Source: Triatoma infestans (Eukaryota > Arthropoda > Insecta > Hemiptera > Reduviidae). From it: a stretch of 64,000 bases of DNA. Location of the stretch: assembly GCA_011037195.1 (NCBI GenBank), contig JAAEAF010001934.1, positions 62,001 to 126,000 of the forward strand, written 5' to 3'. Both the position numbers and the translations under genes were made by a program. The notes beneath the pieces are model-generated. The model ran no database searches and was not told the DNA's origin. It saw nothing but the letters and a program-made list of their open reading frames with translations. Shown piece by piece: positions 35,181 to 46,250 of this stretch (position 1 is the stretch's first letter; the number at the start of each line of letters is the position of its first letter).

Positions 35181-35214
35181 CTATCGTGGATCTACAATTG
35201 AAGTAGTGTATCTT

Positions 35215-35640
35215 GGCCTCTTCAAGAAGCCGTCGCTATTCAGCCTGGTCCACTGCCAATTTTCAAAATTTAAGTAAGCTCAATTTCATCGACCCAACGC
35301 AACCTTTAAAAGCTTTTTGGGCATTCAGCCTCATTCATTCGCTGTATATGACAGGCCCACCTGTGTCTCGATATTCTAATTATTCTTAAGATGTCATATT
35401 CATTAAGGAGGGAGTTAAGCACTCATTTTTTCACCTCTACCTCCAATGCTGACTAACTATCAAACTCTCAAATAGACGACGAAGAATTTGCCTTTCATAT
35501 ACTAAAGATTGCATTCATCTGTTTTAGAAACAGTCCAAGCTTTGAACCATATATCAGCTTCTGGACGAATTAAAGTCTTATAAAGTCTCAACTTCGTCGT
35601 TATGGACAGGTATCAAATTGTCATAATAGTATTCCCATGT
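35215..35640 (-). pseudogene. LINE RT C-terminal fragment next to the svp exon
   Basis: Minus strand near 35630-35530: TTKLRLYKTLIRPEADIWFK and AWTVSKTDE match the thumb motif LYKTLIRPVxxYGSExWTLxKxDE of CR1/RTE-like polymerases. Downstream the sequence falls apart into stops (YMKGKFFVVYL ... NIETQVGLSYTANE). It lies about 360 bp downstream of the svp exon's donor site. Confidence 0.65.
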
Positions 35641-35990
35641 AATTTTATTCGAATGCAGAACCGAAATCGTTCAGAATCCGGTCAAAGACGTATGGCTGGC
35701 AGATCTCGTCAAATATTCCAATTACATATATGATGTTTATCCATAAAAACTTGCAATTTGGTATTCACTTGCCAAGAATTTTTTTTTATAAATGGTAGTT
35801 GCGTCATAATGAGTTGGTGGCGACCTGAGTAAACTTACATTAAGAAATAAGCTATAACAAAGCTAACTGTGACTTTAAGTAAGAATTCTGTAAACAAATG
35901 ATGAAATATTATATAGATTAAGTCGATTAAGTGTTAAATGCTCCAATTCTCTAACAAATATAATAGATATGTTTTTTAAAAAAAAAAATA
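35641..35990. other. svp intron, AT-rich
   Basis: No element identified between the LINE remnant and the donor site. Confidence 0.5.
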
Positions 35991-36185
<195 letters not shown>

Positions 36186-36198
36186 TTTGCAAAAAAAA

Positions 36199-36503
36199 AG
36201 AATTTTCCAGAGAAATATTTAAAATGAAAGTGATTTAGAAATATGTATATGTAAGTTATGCGAGTGTGCAAAGTTTAAAGGAAAATCGTTAATGCTTTTT
36301 TCTGGGAAAGTTGCCCCCCCCCCAAAATAATCTGAAAAATATATTTTTAGTAAAGTGATACTTCCGGTTAAGGGATTTTTTAAAAAACATTTATTTTATT
36401 TTTTTACGGACTCAGGGGACTTTAAAAACAAGTATTTCCGGTGAAAACACAATTACGATCGACGTGATTACAAGAGTTAAACTCTTAAAGTAGTAAGAGA
36501 AAG
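36199..36503 (+). repeat. Family A right half, abutting the svp acceptor
   Basis: Begins with TTTTCCAGAGAAATATTTAA, contains ETS-like TACTTCCGGTTAAGG near 36359 and GTATTTCCGGTGAAAACAC, and ends AGTAAGAGAAAG at 36492-36503. It is antisense to svp and only about 48 bp from the exon, so it supplies the intron sequence immediately upstream of the branch region. Confidence 0.8.
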
Positions 36504-36760
36504 AAAAAGGAGAAATGTATTACAATTGAATACAGGCAAGAGTGGCGTGGAAAAAAAAGGAAAAGAGAAATGCATATTAAGGAAGTATAGTTGGTTTTGA
36601 AGAGTAGAAATTTTATTGTTTTTATTAGGAACAAAGAGAAATGTGGTAGGATATAAAGGTGAAGAAATTATAAAATGGAAATTGAAAATTGTTCTCTCTT
36701 TGTTGATCGTTCTTCCTATCCACTGGTAGGACGGGAGAGAGAGAGGAGATAGTTTAGTTA
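36504..36760. repeat. Polypurine tract
   Basis: The plus strand is strongly purine-biased from about 36485 to 36745 (AAAAAAAAGGAAAAGAGAAA; GGGAGAGAGAGAGGAGATAG). Confidence 0.6.
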
Positions 36761-37004
36761 GTTGCAAACACGAACTCAATCATTGAAGTGATCACGACCT
36801 AACAGCTAGCCGGGAGTACCACTAGAGAAAGAGACCGGACTGGACTATACCAGATATTGTAATACTACCGCTCTCTATCTGAACAATTGAAAGGTGCACT
36901 TCCTGTTTAGTTGTTGTGTGCACTTTTTCTTTTCTTTTTTTTATTTAAAAGTGTAAACAAGTTTATTTAGTAACAGCAGCAAAAAATGATTCTCTCATAC
37001 TCAT
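36761..37004. other. svp intron, nothing recognised
   Basis: Ordinary composition. No element seen. Confidence 0.4.
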
Positions 37005-37005
37005 C

Positions 37006-37930
37006 ACTTTCTCTTACGTCTTTTAATAAATGACAGAAATATTTGCGATCATGTTGAAATTTTCGACCGGAAATATATATTTTGAAGTCTCTTCAAGTTT
37101 TGAGTAGGAAAACAAATCTGGTGTGAAACACGCACACGATTTTCTCTTCAGATTTTCTTCTAACTTGGAATTTTGACAACATATTTAATTCTAATTAATA
37201 TTATTCCGACGATAGAATTGTGCAATAAACTAAGACAGCACTTTACATAACACCACCACTCCCACAAACGTCCCCTTAAATGAATTTTCCCGGAGAAATG
37301 TAACAAATAAAAGTTGAAGCTCTTTATATGGGTAGTTTATATATCAAGATTAAAGAAAACTTAAAAACTGTTCAGTGAAAACGCACTTCCGATCCACCGA
37401 TTTTCAGAAAACTTAGAATTTTGGCAACATATTCAATTTTCTATTTGATATTATATAGAACATAGAAAAGTATCATAATCAGAAATAGGACTTTATGAGA
37501 AAACAAAACCCTGCTAATACCCCCTCCCACAAAAAACCGCCTGAACTAAATTTTTCCAGAGAAATGTTACAAATAGAAGTTGTAATTTTATATATCAAGT
37601 TTCAAGAAAAAATCGTTGGAGCCGTTTTCAAGCAAATTCGTAAAAAAATTTGAAAAGAATAAATACATTCTGTAAAGTGGTACTTCCGGGTTAGGAATTT
37701 TGACAATTTTGTTCCTGTCGGATCCCATGGTGATCCCTAAACCGAATGGCAAGTTCGGCGATTTTTTTTTTTGAGCTATGCTGTTCACATATAAACACAC
37801 GCACACATCACTTTATTAAAAAAACATTTTTTGGGACTCAGGAGACCTCAGAACATGTATTTCCTGGGGAAAACTCGATGTCAGAAATTTGACACTACAA
37901 TCTTCCCGTTACCATCAGTAAGGACTAAAT
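37006..37930 (+). repeat. Family A repeat with a doubled left end
   Basis: A first ACTTTCTCTTACG at 37006 is followed at about 37105 by a complete second left end, ATCTGGTGTGAAACACGCAC, then CGATTTTCTCTTCAG. Two modules follow (GCACTTCCGATCC near 37383, ACTTCCGGGTTAGG near 37682). The right end resumes after the foldback, at 38305-38418. Confidence 0.78.
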
Positions 37931-37972
37931 GTTCAATGACCTTCAATACTATAAGCTGGTGGAATCTACAGT

Positions 37973-38289
37973 TTCAGAGATATTTTCCATGATAGCCTGC
38001 TTCTTTTTGTGGTCATCGACCGATTTCGGGCGTTCACCCATCGTCAGGATATTTTTGTCAAAACAGTGTGATATCATAGACTTGCACTAGAGCAAGTTTA
38101 TCTGCTTATATCAGAGAGGAATGTATCAACTCAATTTGCTCTGTGTAAGTCTATGTTATCACACTTTTTGACAAAAACATTCTGATGATGGGCGAACGCC
38201 CGAAACCGGCCAATGACCACAAAAAGAAGTAGGCAATCACGAAAAATATCTCTGATGCTTTCCAACTCTGCGCAACCAACCACAACAAC
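37973..38289. mobile_element. Foldback element of two inverted hammerhead-like units
   Basis: Minus-strand core at 38014-38050: CTGACGA, GGGTGAACGCCC, GAAATCGGTC, with CATC-type flanks. Plus-strand core at 38178-38215: CATT-CTGATGA, GGGCGAACGCCC, GAAACCGGCC-AATG. Bounded by the direct repeat GAATCTACAGT at 37962-37972 and 38290-38300. The left unit is shorter at its outer end than the right one, which continues to CTGCGCAACCAACCACAACA. Confidence 0.82.
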
Positions 38290-38300
38290 GAATCTACAGT

Positions 38301-38418
38301 ACAAAGAAATGGCACTGTAGAAAGAAGCCTTGATATCCTTGCTCCCCGCAACCCCTCCTAGGCACCCCCTGATAATAAATTTTCTCGATAGAAAAATATT
38401 AAACTGTCAGTGAGAGAA
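38301..38418 (+). repeat. Family A right-end fragment
   Basis: AATGGCACTGTAGAAAGAAG, TAAATTTTCTCGATAGAAAA and GAATAAGAGAAAGT (38405-38418). Probably the other side of the copy split by the foldback. Confidence 0.6.
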
Positions 38419-39694
38419 TAAGAGAAAGTAAACAAAAATAAAAGAAAGTTTTACGGGACGAATGGGGACTTTTATGAGTTTAAAAATAATTACTTTTACT
38501 GATTTTTTTCAATGAAGGCTGAAACGATTTTTTTAGGAATGTTCGACGTGTTCTCCTGTTCCAAGTATAGCCGGAAATTCATAGTCACTGCCTGATAGTC
38601 AAGTGTATGGTCCACCGTTTATAGGTAAACATTTTGAAAATAAAGAAAATTTTGGCGATTATTGATTGCAACAATTAAATTAGAGATTGTCGAGTGATTT
38701 TTTCCTCAAATAAATCGTTCCTAGAATCATTTATATTCTTTCTTCTTCTTTTTTCAAATATTTCGGAATTTGAATGAGAATAATTTTTGACATATTATGC
38801 AGTTAATTCTGCATAACAAATATTTACAAATTATATACTATGCTTTTGAGGAAATTTAGAAGAAACTTTATTCTCCCTGTGGCAAATAAACGTGTAGTTA
38901 TTATGATATATGCATATATTATTTATTTATTTGAATATATCTTACTTTCAAACGTTATATGAATCTATCAGCTATTTAGAGTGGATGCTTTCAGCTGATC
39001 TACTATTTTATTTGTATGTATTCATGAAGTAATTATTTACATTATAAAAATTACTTCCTAGTTTACGCTGAATATATTAAAGAAGACGCGCATGAAGTTT
39101 GATTATTATTCAGAGAAGGCCCAATTTTTTTTTAGTGGGCTATCATGTTTGTTTATTTTTATATTAACATAATTTGTTCAGAGAAAAATTACAATATAAA
39201 AAGTTTTTTTTTATTTAAACAATTATTTAGTTTTGTCGAGTACGATATAGATAAAGAAATTCAACCAAAATCTGTTGATATTTTTTCATAACCATATTGA
39301 AGTAGTAGATGTGTTTGAAAAGTATTTCCTAAAGTGAAATTCACTGCGACCTGAAAGATTCCTTAAGATTCCTAGGATCTGGCTTCCATAAGTGTTAATT
39401 TGAGTACACAGAATCTAGTTGACTGTGAAGTTGTACAATACACTCGGTATTGTGGGTGAGTGTGAGTTGATTGTTTAATGTGACGTTGTTTCTGTTGTTA
39501 GGCTGTGATACCTACAGGAACGACAAGATCTCTAAAGAAGTAGCTAACCCATTTTTCCCTATGGGGAATGATTAATGAAAATTAATCTAGGAGCCAAACC
39601 ATACATTCAAATTGCCAAATCTGAAAAAAAAATTACAAAAGTATACAATTGTTAATTTATACAATGTATAAATATGTGTGTGTGTGTGTGTGTA

Positions 39695-39726
<32 letters not shown>

Positions 39727-40944
39727 GAGGGGGGCGGTGAACTAGAGTTGGCCTTAGTAGGCCAACAAATAGGATTAGAGAGGGTGTAGATCCAAGTGGT
39801 TTCTCCATATCAACTTCCTATGCGGGCCCTTCCCGTGTTTTTTAATTTTGTGGGTGCTGGGGATGTTCCGGAAGTGTTATTCGTGTTGTTAACTGCAGGT
39901 TCTGATTGCTGGGGTTTATGGAATTTTAGCTGCCCCAACTAGTTGCGGATATCAAGGTATAAGCATAGATCGTATAGTTTAATCGGATGGTGAGATCATG
40001 AGAGAAGCTATGTATTATACCACTTAGTATTCCCCGGCAGGAAAAGTAAATCATTTCTCCCCCTCCCAAATTTCTTTATCATCTTTAAAAAAAAAAAAAA
40101 GACATTAATAAGAAAATTATACTTCATATTGTGAAAGACTTTTACATAGACTCGCGCATATATATATACATATACATGTACATAAAATTTAGTTTTATTT
40201 ACAATTCTTTTTATTAATGAATGAAACGTCGACGGTATATAATCATTAAGTAAAACTGTACATGAATAAACATAATTTCTTGTGACGTAAGCAAGTAAGA
40301 AGTAATTAATCTTAATTTAACAGCTGTGACAAAGTACATGTTACTTGTGCGCCTATTCCATTACCTCCTACTCTAAGCCTAGAATTGGTTAACATTGTTT
40401 AATATATATATATGTATATGTACTTCAGTAGTATTATTAGTATACTATCTTCTTCTCTTTCTAATTACCACGCCTTCTTTTTCACACTTGTAGAGTTTTA
40501 TCTAGGAAATTCTCTTATTAAATAAATGATACTTTATTAATGTACTTTATGTAAATGATACTTTATGGGTTTTTATTTGTAATTAATTACACATAGAAAT
40601 TTAGTTAATTATATATGTATCTAATTTATTATAGGCGTACATTTAAATTTATTTAAATAAAAAAGAAAAGTGTGTAATTTTCTTTGTGCCCAATGGTAGC
40701 TTGTTCTTCGTATTATTGCGAAATTATTACCATAAAATAGTCATAAAATGCATGCACAACATTTGAAGATTTACTAGAATTCTAATGTGTCAGTATTTAA
40801 TTAATCAATAAGAAGAAAATAAGAAAAAGAAAAGAAAATATATACAAAAAAAAGTAAATGAAAAATCTAGAAATTAGAAAGAATATTCACATCATAGAGT
40901 AAATTGTGTTAAATTAATTTTCAATAAATATAAAGGAGAGATGT
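38419..40944. other. AT-rich spacer
   Basis: (GT)n at 39675-39726, a GGGGCGG-type segment after it, and TTCCGGAAGTG near 39868. 39840-40060 has ordinary composition but no readable product. No gene. Confidence 0.45.
39675..39726. repeat. (GT)n microsatellite
   Basis: Two GT runs separated by ATGTATG, followed by GGAGGGGGGCGG. Confidence 0.95.
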
Positions 40945-40984
40945 TGTGGTTGGTTCTGCAGTGCTGGAAAATGTCTCTGATAAA
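40942..40984. repeat. Outer-end scrap of a hammerhead unit
   Basis: TGTTGTGGTTGGTTCTGCAG and TGCTGGAAAATGTCTCTGAT match the outer end of the element starting at 41022, as a second, truncated piece. Confidence 0.55.
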
Positions 40985-41021
40985 TGATAGAAATTTCTGT
41001 TAACGTTAACTTTGATTGTTG

Positions 41022-41296
41022 TGTTTGGTTGCGCAGAGCTGGAAAGCATCAGAGATAATTTCCGTATAGTCTACTTCTTTGTGTGGTCATCGACCGATTT
41101 CGGGCGTTCACCCATCATCAGGATGTGTTTATCAAACAGTATAAACTAAATTTGTAGTGTATAAACTAAATTTGCTCTGTGCAAATCTATGTTATCACAC
41201 TTTTTGATAAAAAGCATCCTGATGATGGGCGAACGCCGAAACCGATCGATGACCACAAAAAGAAGCAGACTATCACGGAAAATATCTCTGATGTTA
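41022..41296. mobile_element. Best-bounded foldback with paired hammerhead-like cores
   Basis: Left unit starts TGTTTGGTTGCGCAGAGCTG; its minus-strand core at 41088-41125 reads CATC-CTGATGA, GGGTGAACGCCC, GAAATCGGTC-GATG. Right unit core at 41215-41251 on the plus strand reads CATC-CTGATGA, GGGCGAACGCC, GAAACCGATC-GATG. A perfect 16-bp target-site duplication, TTAACTTTGATTGTTG, flanks the element (41006-41021 and 41297-41312). No coding capacity in about 275 bp. Its autonomous partner is not in the window. Penelope-like elements are the best-known carriers of such motifs. Confidence 0.85.
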
Positions 41297-41349
41297 TTAA
41301 CTTTGATTGTTGATATAGACTTCGTGCAAAAAATTTCTTGAATTAAATT

Positions 41350-41394
41350 TTTGTATTGTGTGTGTGTGTGTGTGTGTTGGGGGGGGGGGGGGGA
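41350..41394. repeat. (GT)n-(G)n microsatellite
   Basis: About ten GT units followed by roughly seventeen G. Confidence 0.9.
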
Positions 41395-41479
41395 GTATAA
41401 AATATCTTCTCTAAAAAAAAAAAAACAAATAGCAAAAACCTCAAACTTGATAAATAGTTTATAAGAAGAAACAAAAAGA

Positions 41480-41870
41480 TTTCGCTCAAAATCCGTTAAG
41501 CGGAAGTTAAATCGATTTCAACGAGTTCCTTTAAAATTTCGTACCCTAATTATATAGGACGGCCATCATTATACTTGCAGGAAACAATTTACTGGAAAAA
41601 TTAACTTGTGGCGATGTTTTCTGGGATCTATAACGTTACTTTAGTTGAAATCGCTTACGTTTAATTTTGCCAGGGGATTGAAAGGGCCCGGCCTCTGTTA
41701 ATTAAATTAGGCCTATATAATTTAGTCATTTTTCAGCTCTTTTATGTACTAATAAACCAATAAATATAATGCCTGGTTCCCTATCACTGATATTTATATT
41801 TATTTATAGGGCCACTTTAGTAAACATTCCAAGTTTGAAGAAAAGTCCATGGAAAAATGTCACTCACTAT
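41480..41870 (-). repeat. Family A left-half fragment
   Basis: GTTAAGCGGAAGTTAAATC (degraded ETS-like module) and ACATTCCAAGTTTGAAGAAA are in family order. The left end is lost near ATGTCACTCACTATACGAG. Confidence 0.5.
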
Positions 41871-41973
41871 ACGAGTGAACAGAAAATATATATATATAAT
41901 CGTGGACCATGATCATGATTTGAAGAACTCCGGAGCACCCTTGGAATGATACAACACAGGATGCAGCCTCCCG

Positions 41974-42241
41974 ATGAATTTTTTTTTAGAAGAGTCATTT
42001 CAATCAAATGTAATCTCAGGAATATACTTACCCCAACTGAACTACGGTGGAAAGAAGCTTGTAGAAATATGTGGTGAATGGGCCTTCATTAGGCCTTTCA
42101 TTGCAAAAGAAAGAAGAATAGAAGTATATGTAACTTCAGAGAGGAAAACTAGAAGAGTATATCCGCAGAATAGGACACTATCCTACTCAGCCGGTAGTAA
42201 AATAAGTAAGCAAGCAAAAAAGCTGAATTTATGCTTGGCCC
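41974..42241 (+). pseudogene. Unrecognised open frame, possible LINE endonuclease scrap
   Basis: The plus-strand frame continues for 135 codons to 42381, but its end lies in the adjacent repeat. The unique part reads LNYGGKKLVEICGEWAFIRP, then FIAKERRIEVYVTSERKTRR. NGKRLVEICExxxLxIxNTxF...YTWTSxxGR is the pattern of the endonuclease domain of RTE/CR1 elements, and the resemblance here is suggestive only. No start context or splice sites support a host gene. Confidence 0.3.
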
Positions 42242-42243
42242 CG

Positions 42244-42372
42244 CAATGCTGGATAACATGTCTGATTTTATTCATGGTAGCCATGCTTTTTTTTTTGTTA
42301 GTTCTTATCGGTTTCAGATTCTCAATCCGTCATCACAGTATAGATATCAAGTTCGTCCAGCTGGTTGACTTC
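42244..42372 (-). mobile_element. Single hammerhead-like unit, family 2
   Basis: CAATGCTGGATAACATGTCT and TTGACTTCAACTTTTGAG match units at 19076-19334 and 49113-49245. The minus strand gives GATGACGGATTGAGAATCTG, then AAACCGATAAG, a decayed core. Confidence 0.55.
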
Positions 42373-42381
42373 AACTTTTGA

Positions 42382-43234
42382 GTTTCTGAGTGAAAACTTT
42401 GAAAGTTTAAAAAAAAAAATACTCAAGAAATCCGTACCTCAAAAGTTGTCCGTACTCTGTCGATGCCTCTGTCGGGATTGCGCAATCGGTCAATACCAAG
42501 CACTATGAAGCATGCTGCGTCAAATAAAAATCATAGAAGTGTAAACGTTGTTACAAAATAAAACACACCTTAAAAATTAATTTACCATATTCAGTCCAGA
42601 AAGGAAATAGGCGCTGTTTTTATTAAACAAACAAATAAACAGCAATAAAGTCAGTGATAAATAAAAAAAATAAAAAAAACAGGATTATATTCTTAAAAAG
42701 GAAAAGCTGCTGAATAAGAATTAAGAGTCCAATTTACCATGAACATATTACTCAGTAAATATTCAAATTGTATTCCTTGTATTTTTTTATTTTATTTTTT
42801 ATTTTGCGCCTAATTTTAAAAAGATTCATATCTAATAAATATATAGGAATAAAATTCTAGTCCTGTAATACATATTGTGGGAACAAGGAAACAGGCATAA
42901 AAGTTTGTACTAAGCAAAATAATAATTTATCTGAAAACCAGAATCACAGCAGGATTTTATATTTAAGTAGGTACACGATTATATAAGTGTTTCTAAAATT
43001 TACTACCAATATGTTTATCGAGCATTTAGTTTTGTTTTTTCATTTTTAAGAATTATATTCTTTAAAAGCTATTTAAAAAAAAAAACTATACGTACTTAAA
43101 AGCTGCATATTATTTCTTAAGTTAATTTAAAACTGTATAAATCATAACTACATGCATTGAACTAGAAATTAATAGAAAATTATTTTCTATTAGTTAGTTC
43201 TTTCCATTAAAATAAAATAAAAAATAAAAAAAAA
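42382..43234. other. AT-rich spacer
   Basis: A-rich runs. Nothing recognised. Confidence 0.45.
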
Positions 43235-44094
43235 TCTGATGTGAAACACTCACATGACTTTCAACAAAGTTACATAGTTATTATTGGCTAATTGACTTAA
43301 CTAGGGCACGTAAACTTTATAAAACGATTTTTTTTGAGGAAACCATACACTTCCCATCCCTCCAAAAGCCTCCTTAAATGAATTTTCTTGGAAACACTTA
43401 CCGATAAAAGTGATAGCAATCTGCATATATAATTAGTACGCCAAGTTTAATAAAACCCGTCAATTTTATTATAGAGAAAATCGGAGAAAACTGTAAAAAA
43501 AAAAAAACTGTTCAATAAAAAGAAACTTCCGGTCCAATGATTTGCTTCAAACACCGAACTTTGGCAACATATTTAATTCTAATTTTGTTTTTTGTATTAT
43601 TATATGGATGATAGAATCGTAGGGCAAATTGAAATTGCACTTTGGAGGAAAGCATAACCCCCGACAAAACCTCCTTAAATGAATTTGTCTGGCGAAATGA
43701 CTGAAATATAAGAGTTGTAGCACTCTGTATGTGTAATTGATATACTAAGTTTAAAGAAAATTACTGGAGCTGTTTTCTTGGAAAATCATAAAAAGCTGGA
43801 CAAAAAATTCAGAAAAGTGAAAACTTCCGGTTGACATATTCTGACCAAAACCTTATTGTCAGGTCCATTGGTGGAACTTAAACTAAATATCAAGTTTGGA
43901 CATTCTGCGATTTTCCATTTTCAGAGTTAAACTGACACACACACACAGACACACACACACACAAACAAACCAATTTTTAAAAACCACTTTTAAGGTCTCA
44001 GAGGACCTCAAAACGTATATTTCCAATGAAAACTCGATACTAAAAATTTCGCACGATCAGAGTATTTGACACTTTGACACGAATAAGAGAAAGT
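43235..44094 (+). repeat. Family A repeat copy, both ends
   Basis: Left end ATCTGATGTGAAACACTCAC. Modules with GAAACTTCCGGTCC (about 43521) and AAACTTCCGGTTGAC (about 43822). Then a CA tract at 43936-43962, GAGGACCTCAAAACGTATAT, and right end GAATAAGAGAAAGT at 44081-44094. Confidence 0.85.
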
Positions 44095-44814
44095 AAAAAT
44101 GTATATACTATTAAAATATTCTAAAAAGTGCGTCCCCTGAAGCAAATAATATTTAAATTTATTAAGATTAATACTAATCGAAATATTCTCAAGTGTAGTT
44201 ATCGATTAATAAAACTAATAACAATATAATAAACGCAGATGTTTTGCAATATTAATCTTAAGATACATAATATATATGTATGTATGTGTGTATGTGTGTG
44301 TACTATAAACAATAATTCTACATCTATCTTAGTTCGGCACGATTTCTATTTAACTCGTGGTATTAGATAAAAATCTATCGAAGAAATATAATATATATAT
44401 AATAAAATGTAATAGAAAATACACCGCCCCCGCTACTGACCTATTAATTTCTTCCGCTCCCCTTCCTTATCACCCGCCTTGTGCAGTGTGATATGTATTA
44501 TCGAATGTTTAACTTGATTTGGCCATAAAAAGATATATATTTGATTGTGTAATAGGACAGTTAGATTATATTATATTTTATGATTTATTTATTGTATAAT
44601 TCGCATTGTTTTATTGAAACATTTCTTCTTCTTTTTTTTTTATGGAAAATATGATTCATGACATAATCATGATCATGACAATTTATGATTAATTTAACAG
44701 AATTCAGTTTTGTGAATTTTCAACCAAACAAAAACAACAGCGCCTTGATTCTGTGTATGGCACGTGTGGCAGCTGTGACATTGACATGCACATTTTTGTT
44801 TTGTTTTTTTTTTC
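44095..44814. other. AT-rich spacer
   Basis: Imperfect (ATGT)n near 44272-44302. A GATCATGACA/TGATCATGAC palindromic stretch near 44655-44690. No gene. Confidence 0.45.
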
Positions 44815-45052
44815 TCCCAGTTTTCTGTGATTTTCTCGATAAATATACCAACGAGTTTCTTTGAACTTCACATGCATAATCTTATGACTTCAATAAGAAT
44901 CTTTAAGGAAAGGGGCGTTTCTGCGTCATGCTTTCCCGCAAGTGTCGCTTTACTGTCATCTTTCAGTTGTACTTATAATATGGAATCCGGTTAAACATTC
45001 GTAAAAATACTAAGTTTGAAAGAAATTTATCGAAACTGCAGTAAGAAAAAGT
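44815..45052 (-). repeat. Family A left-part copy in tandem with the next
   Basis: TTTTCTGTGATTTTCTCGAT ... CTAAGTTTGAAAGAAATTTA ... GCAGTAAGAAAAAGT ending 45052. The right end of another reverse copy begins within about 20 bp. Confidence 0.65.
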
Positions 45053-45069
45053 TATATATGTTTCATATA

Positions 45070-46250
45070 GGAAGTTTACTTTCCCCCACTCCTAGTAAGA
45101 AAAAATATTGCGATCGTGCCAGATTTTTGAAATTGAGTTTTCATCGGAAATGCATGTTTCTGTGGTCCTCCGAATGCGAAGAAAATTTTTTTAGCGAGTG
45201 GTCTGTATGTGTGTGTGTGTGTGTGAGCGTTAACAGACACGAAAAGTTGTAGGAAGCTCAAACTTGGTATTTCATTTTGGCAATTACCGCATCAGACACG
45301 TAGATTTCGCGCAATATCCATCAACCGGAATTGTGACTACTAATTTTTTTTTTTCGTGATTTTCACGAAAATGGCTCCAACGATTTTCTTGAAACTTCGT
45401 ATACTGTCTTCACACATAAATACCAATCACTTTTACACTTTCCAGGGAAAATTGATTTTTGGAGGGTGTTCTAGGGGGAACAGTGTGTTATGCTTTCCTC
45501 TAAAGTATCACTCCTGTATAATATATAGCTTTACCATCTGCATAATATTAATTTAAAAGAGAAGCATTGATAGAATTCCAAACTTGAAGAAATTCGGTTA
45601 ACCGGAAGTGTACTTTTACAGAAGTAAGGTTTTTTTTTTTGTTTTTTTTTTTTTGGTGTAACGATTTATCTTATTTTTTATATTGGTTACAACGATTTCC
45701 TTTAAAAAAGTTTGGTCTTCAGGTTGAGACCGCGTCAGTGGTTTTGTTGTAAACCGATGTTTCGCTCATATTGCAATAGACTTCTTCAGGATAGTGTCGC
45801 CTATGAATCTAATACAGCACTCTTTTAGAGGTGACACCACCCTGAAAAAGCGTATTTGTAATGTGGGCGAAACGTCGGATTACAACAAACCACTTGATGC
45901 GGCCTTAACCCAAGGACCTAAATGCTTTTACATGACAACGTCTGTGGTAGCCTGAAAGATTTGATTTTCTTTAAATTTGAAAATCTTGCTGCATAGATAG
46001 AATCGTATCAATTTTATTTGAAATATTTTGCCATTAAAAAATTGATTTTAAAGGGGTATTATAGTTCTGTCATATTAGTTTTAATTTAAATTTGCGTAAG
46101 TTTTTTTAGTTTTGATTATGAAGCCGCTCAGATATAGAAGTAAAATCCCCACCACGATTTTTATGGCCAATCCAACTAATAACATTGATACGTTGCCATT
46201 TTTCAAAGAAACTGTCCTGTGAGAAAGTCGTGTGAGTGTTTCACACCAGA
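45070..46250 (-). repeat. Family A repeat, reverse, split by a foldback
   Basis: Right end TTTACTTTCCCCCACTCCTA, then GAGTTTTCATCGGAAATGCA and ETS-like AACCGGAAGTGTAC near 45602. Resumes after the insertion with ATTGATTTTA and ends GAGAAAGTCGTGTGAGTGTT, CACACCAG near 46250. Confidence 0.82.
45707..45962. mobile_element. Foldback element, hammerhead-like family 3
   Basis: Inverted arms 45722-45812 and 45828-45908. Minus-strand core at 45752-45792: CCTGAAGA, a long stem-loop (AGTCTATTGCAATATGAGC), GAAACATCGG. Plus-strand core at 45838-45880: CTGAAAA (mutated), loop, GGGCGAAACGTCGG. The outer arms share TTACAACAAA. The likely target-site duplication GATTTYCTTTAAA is at 45694-45706 and 45963-45975 with one mismatch. 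Confidence 0.75.
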
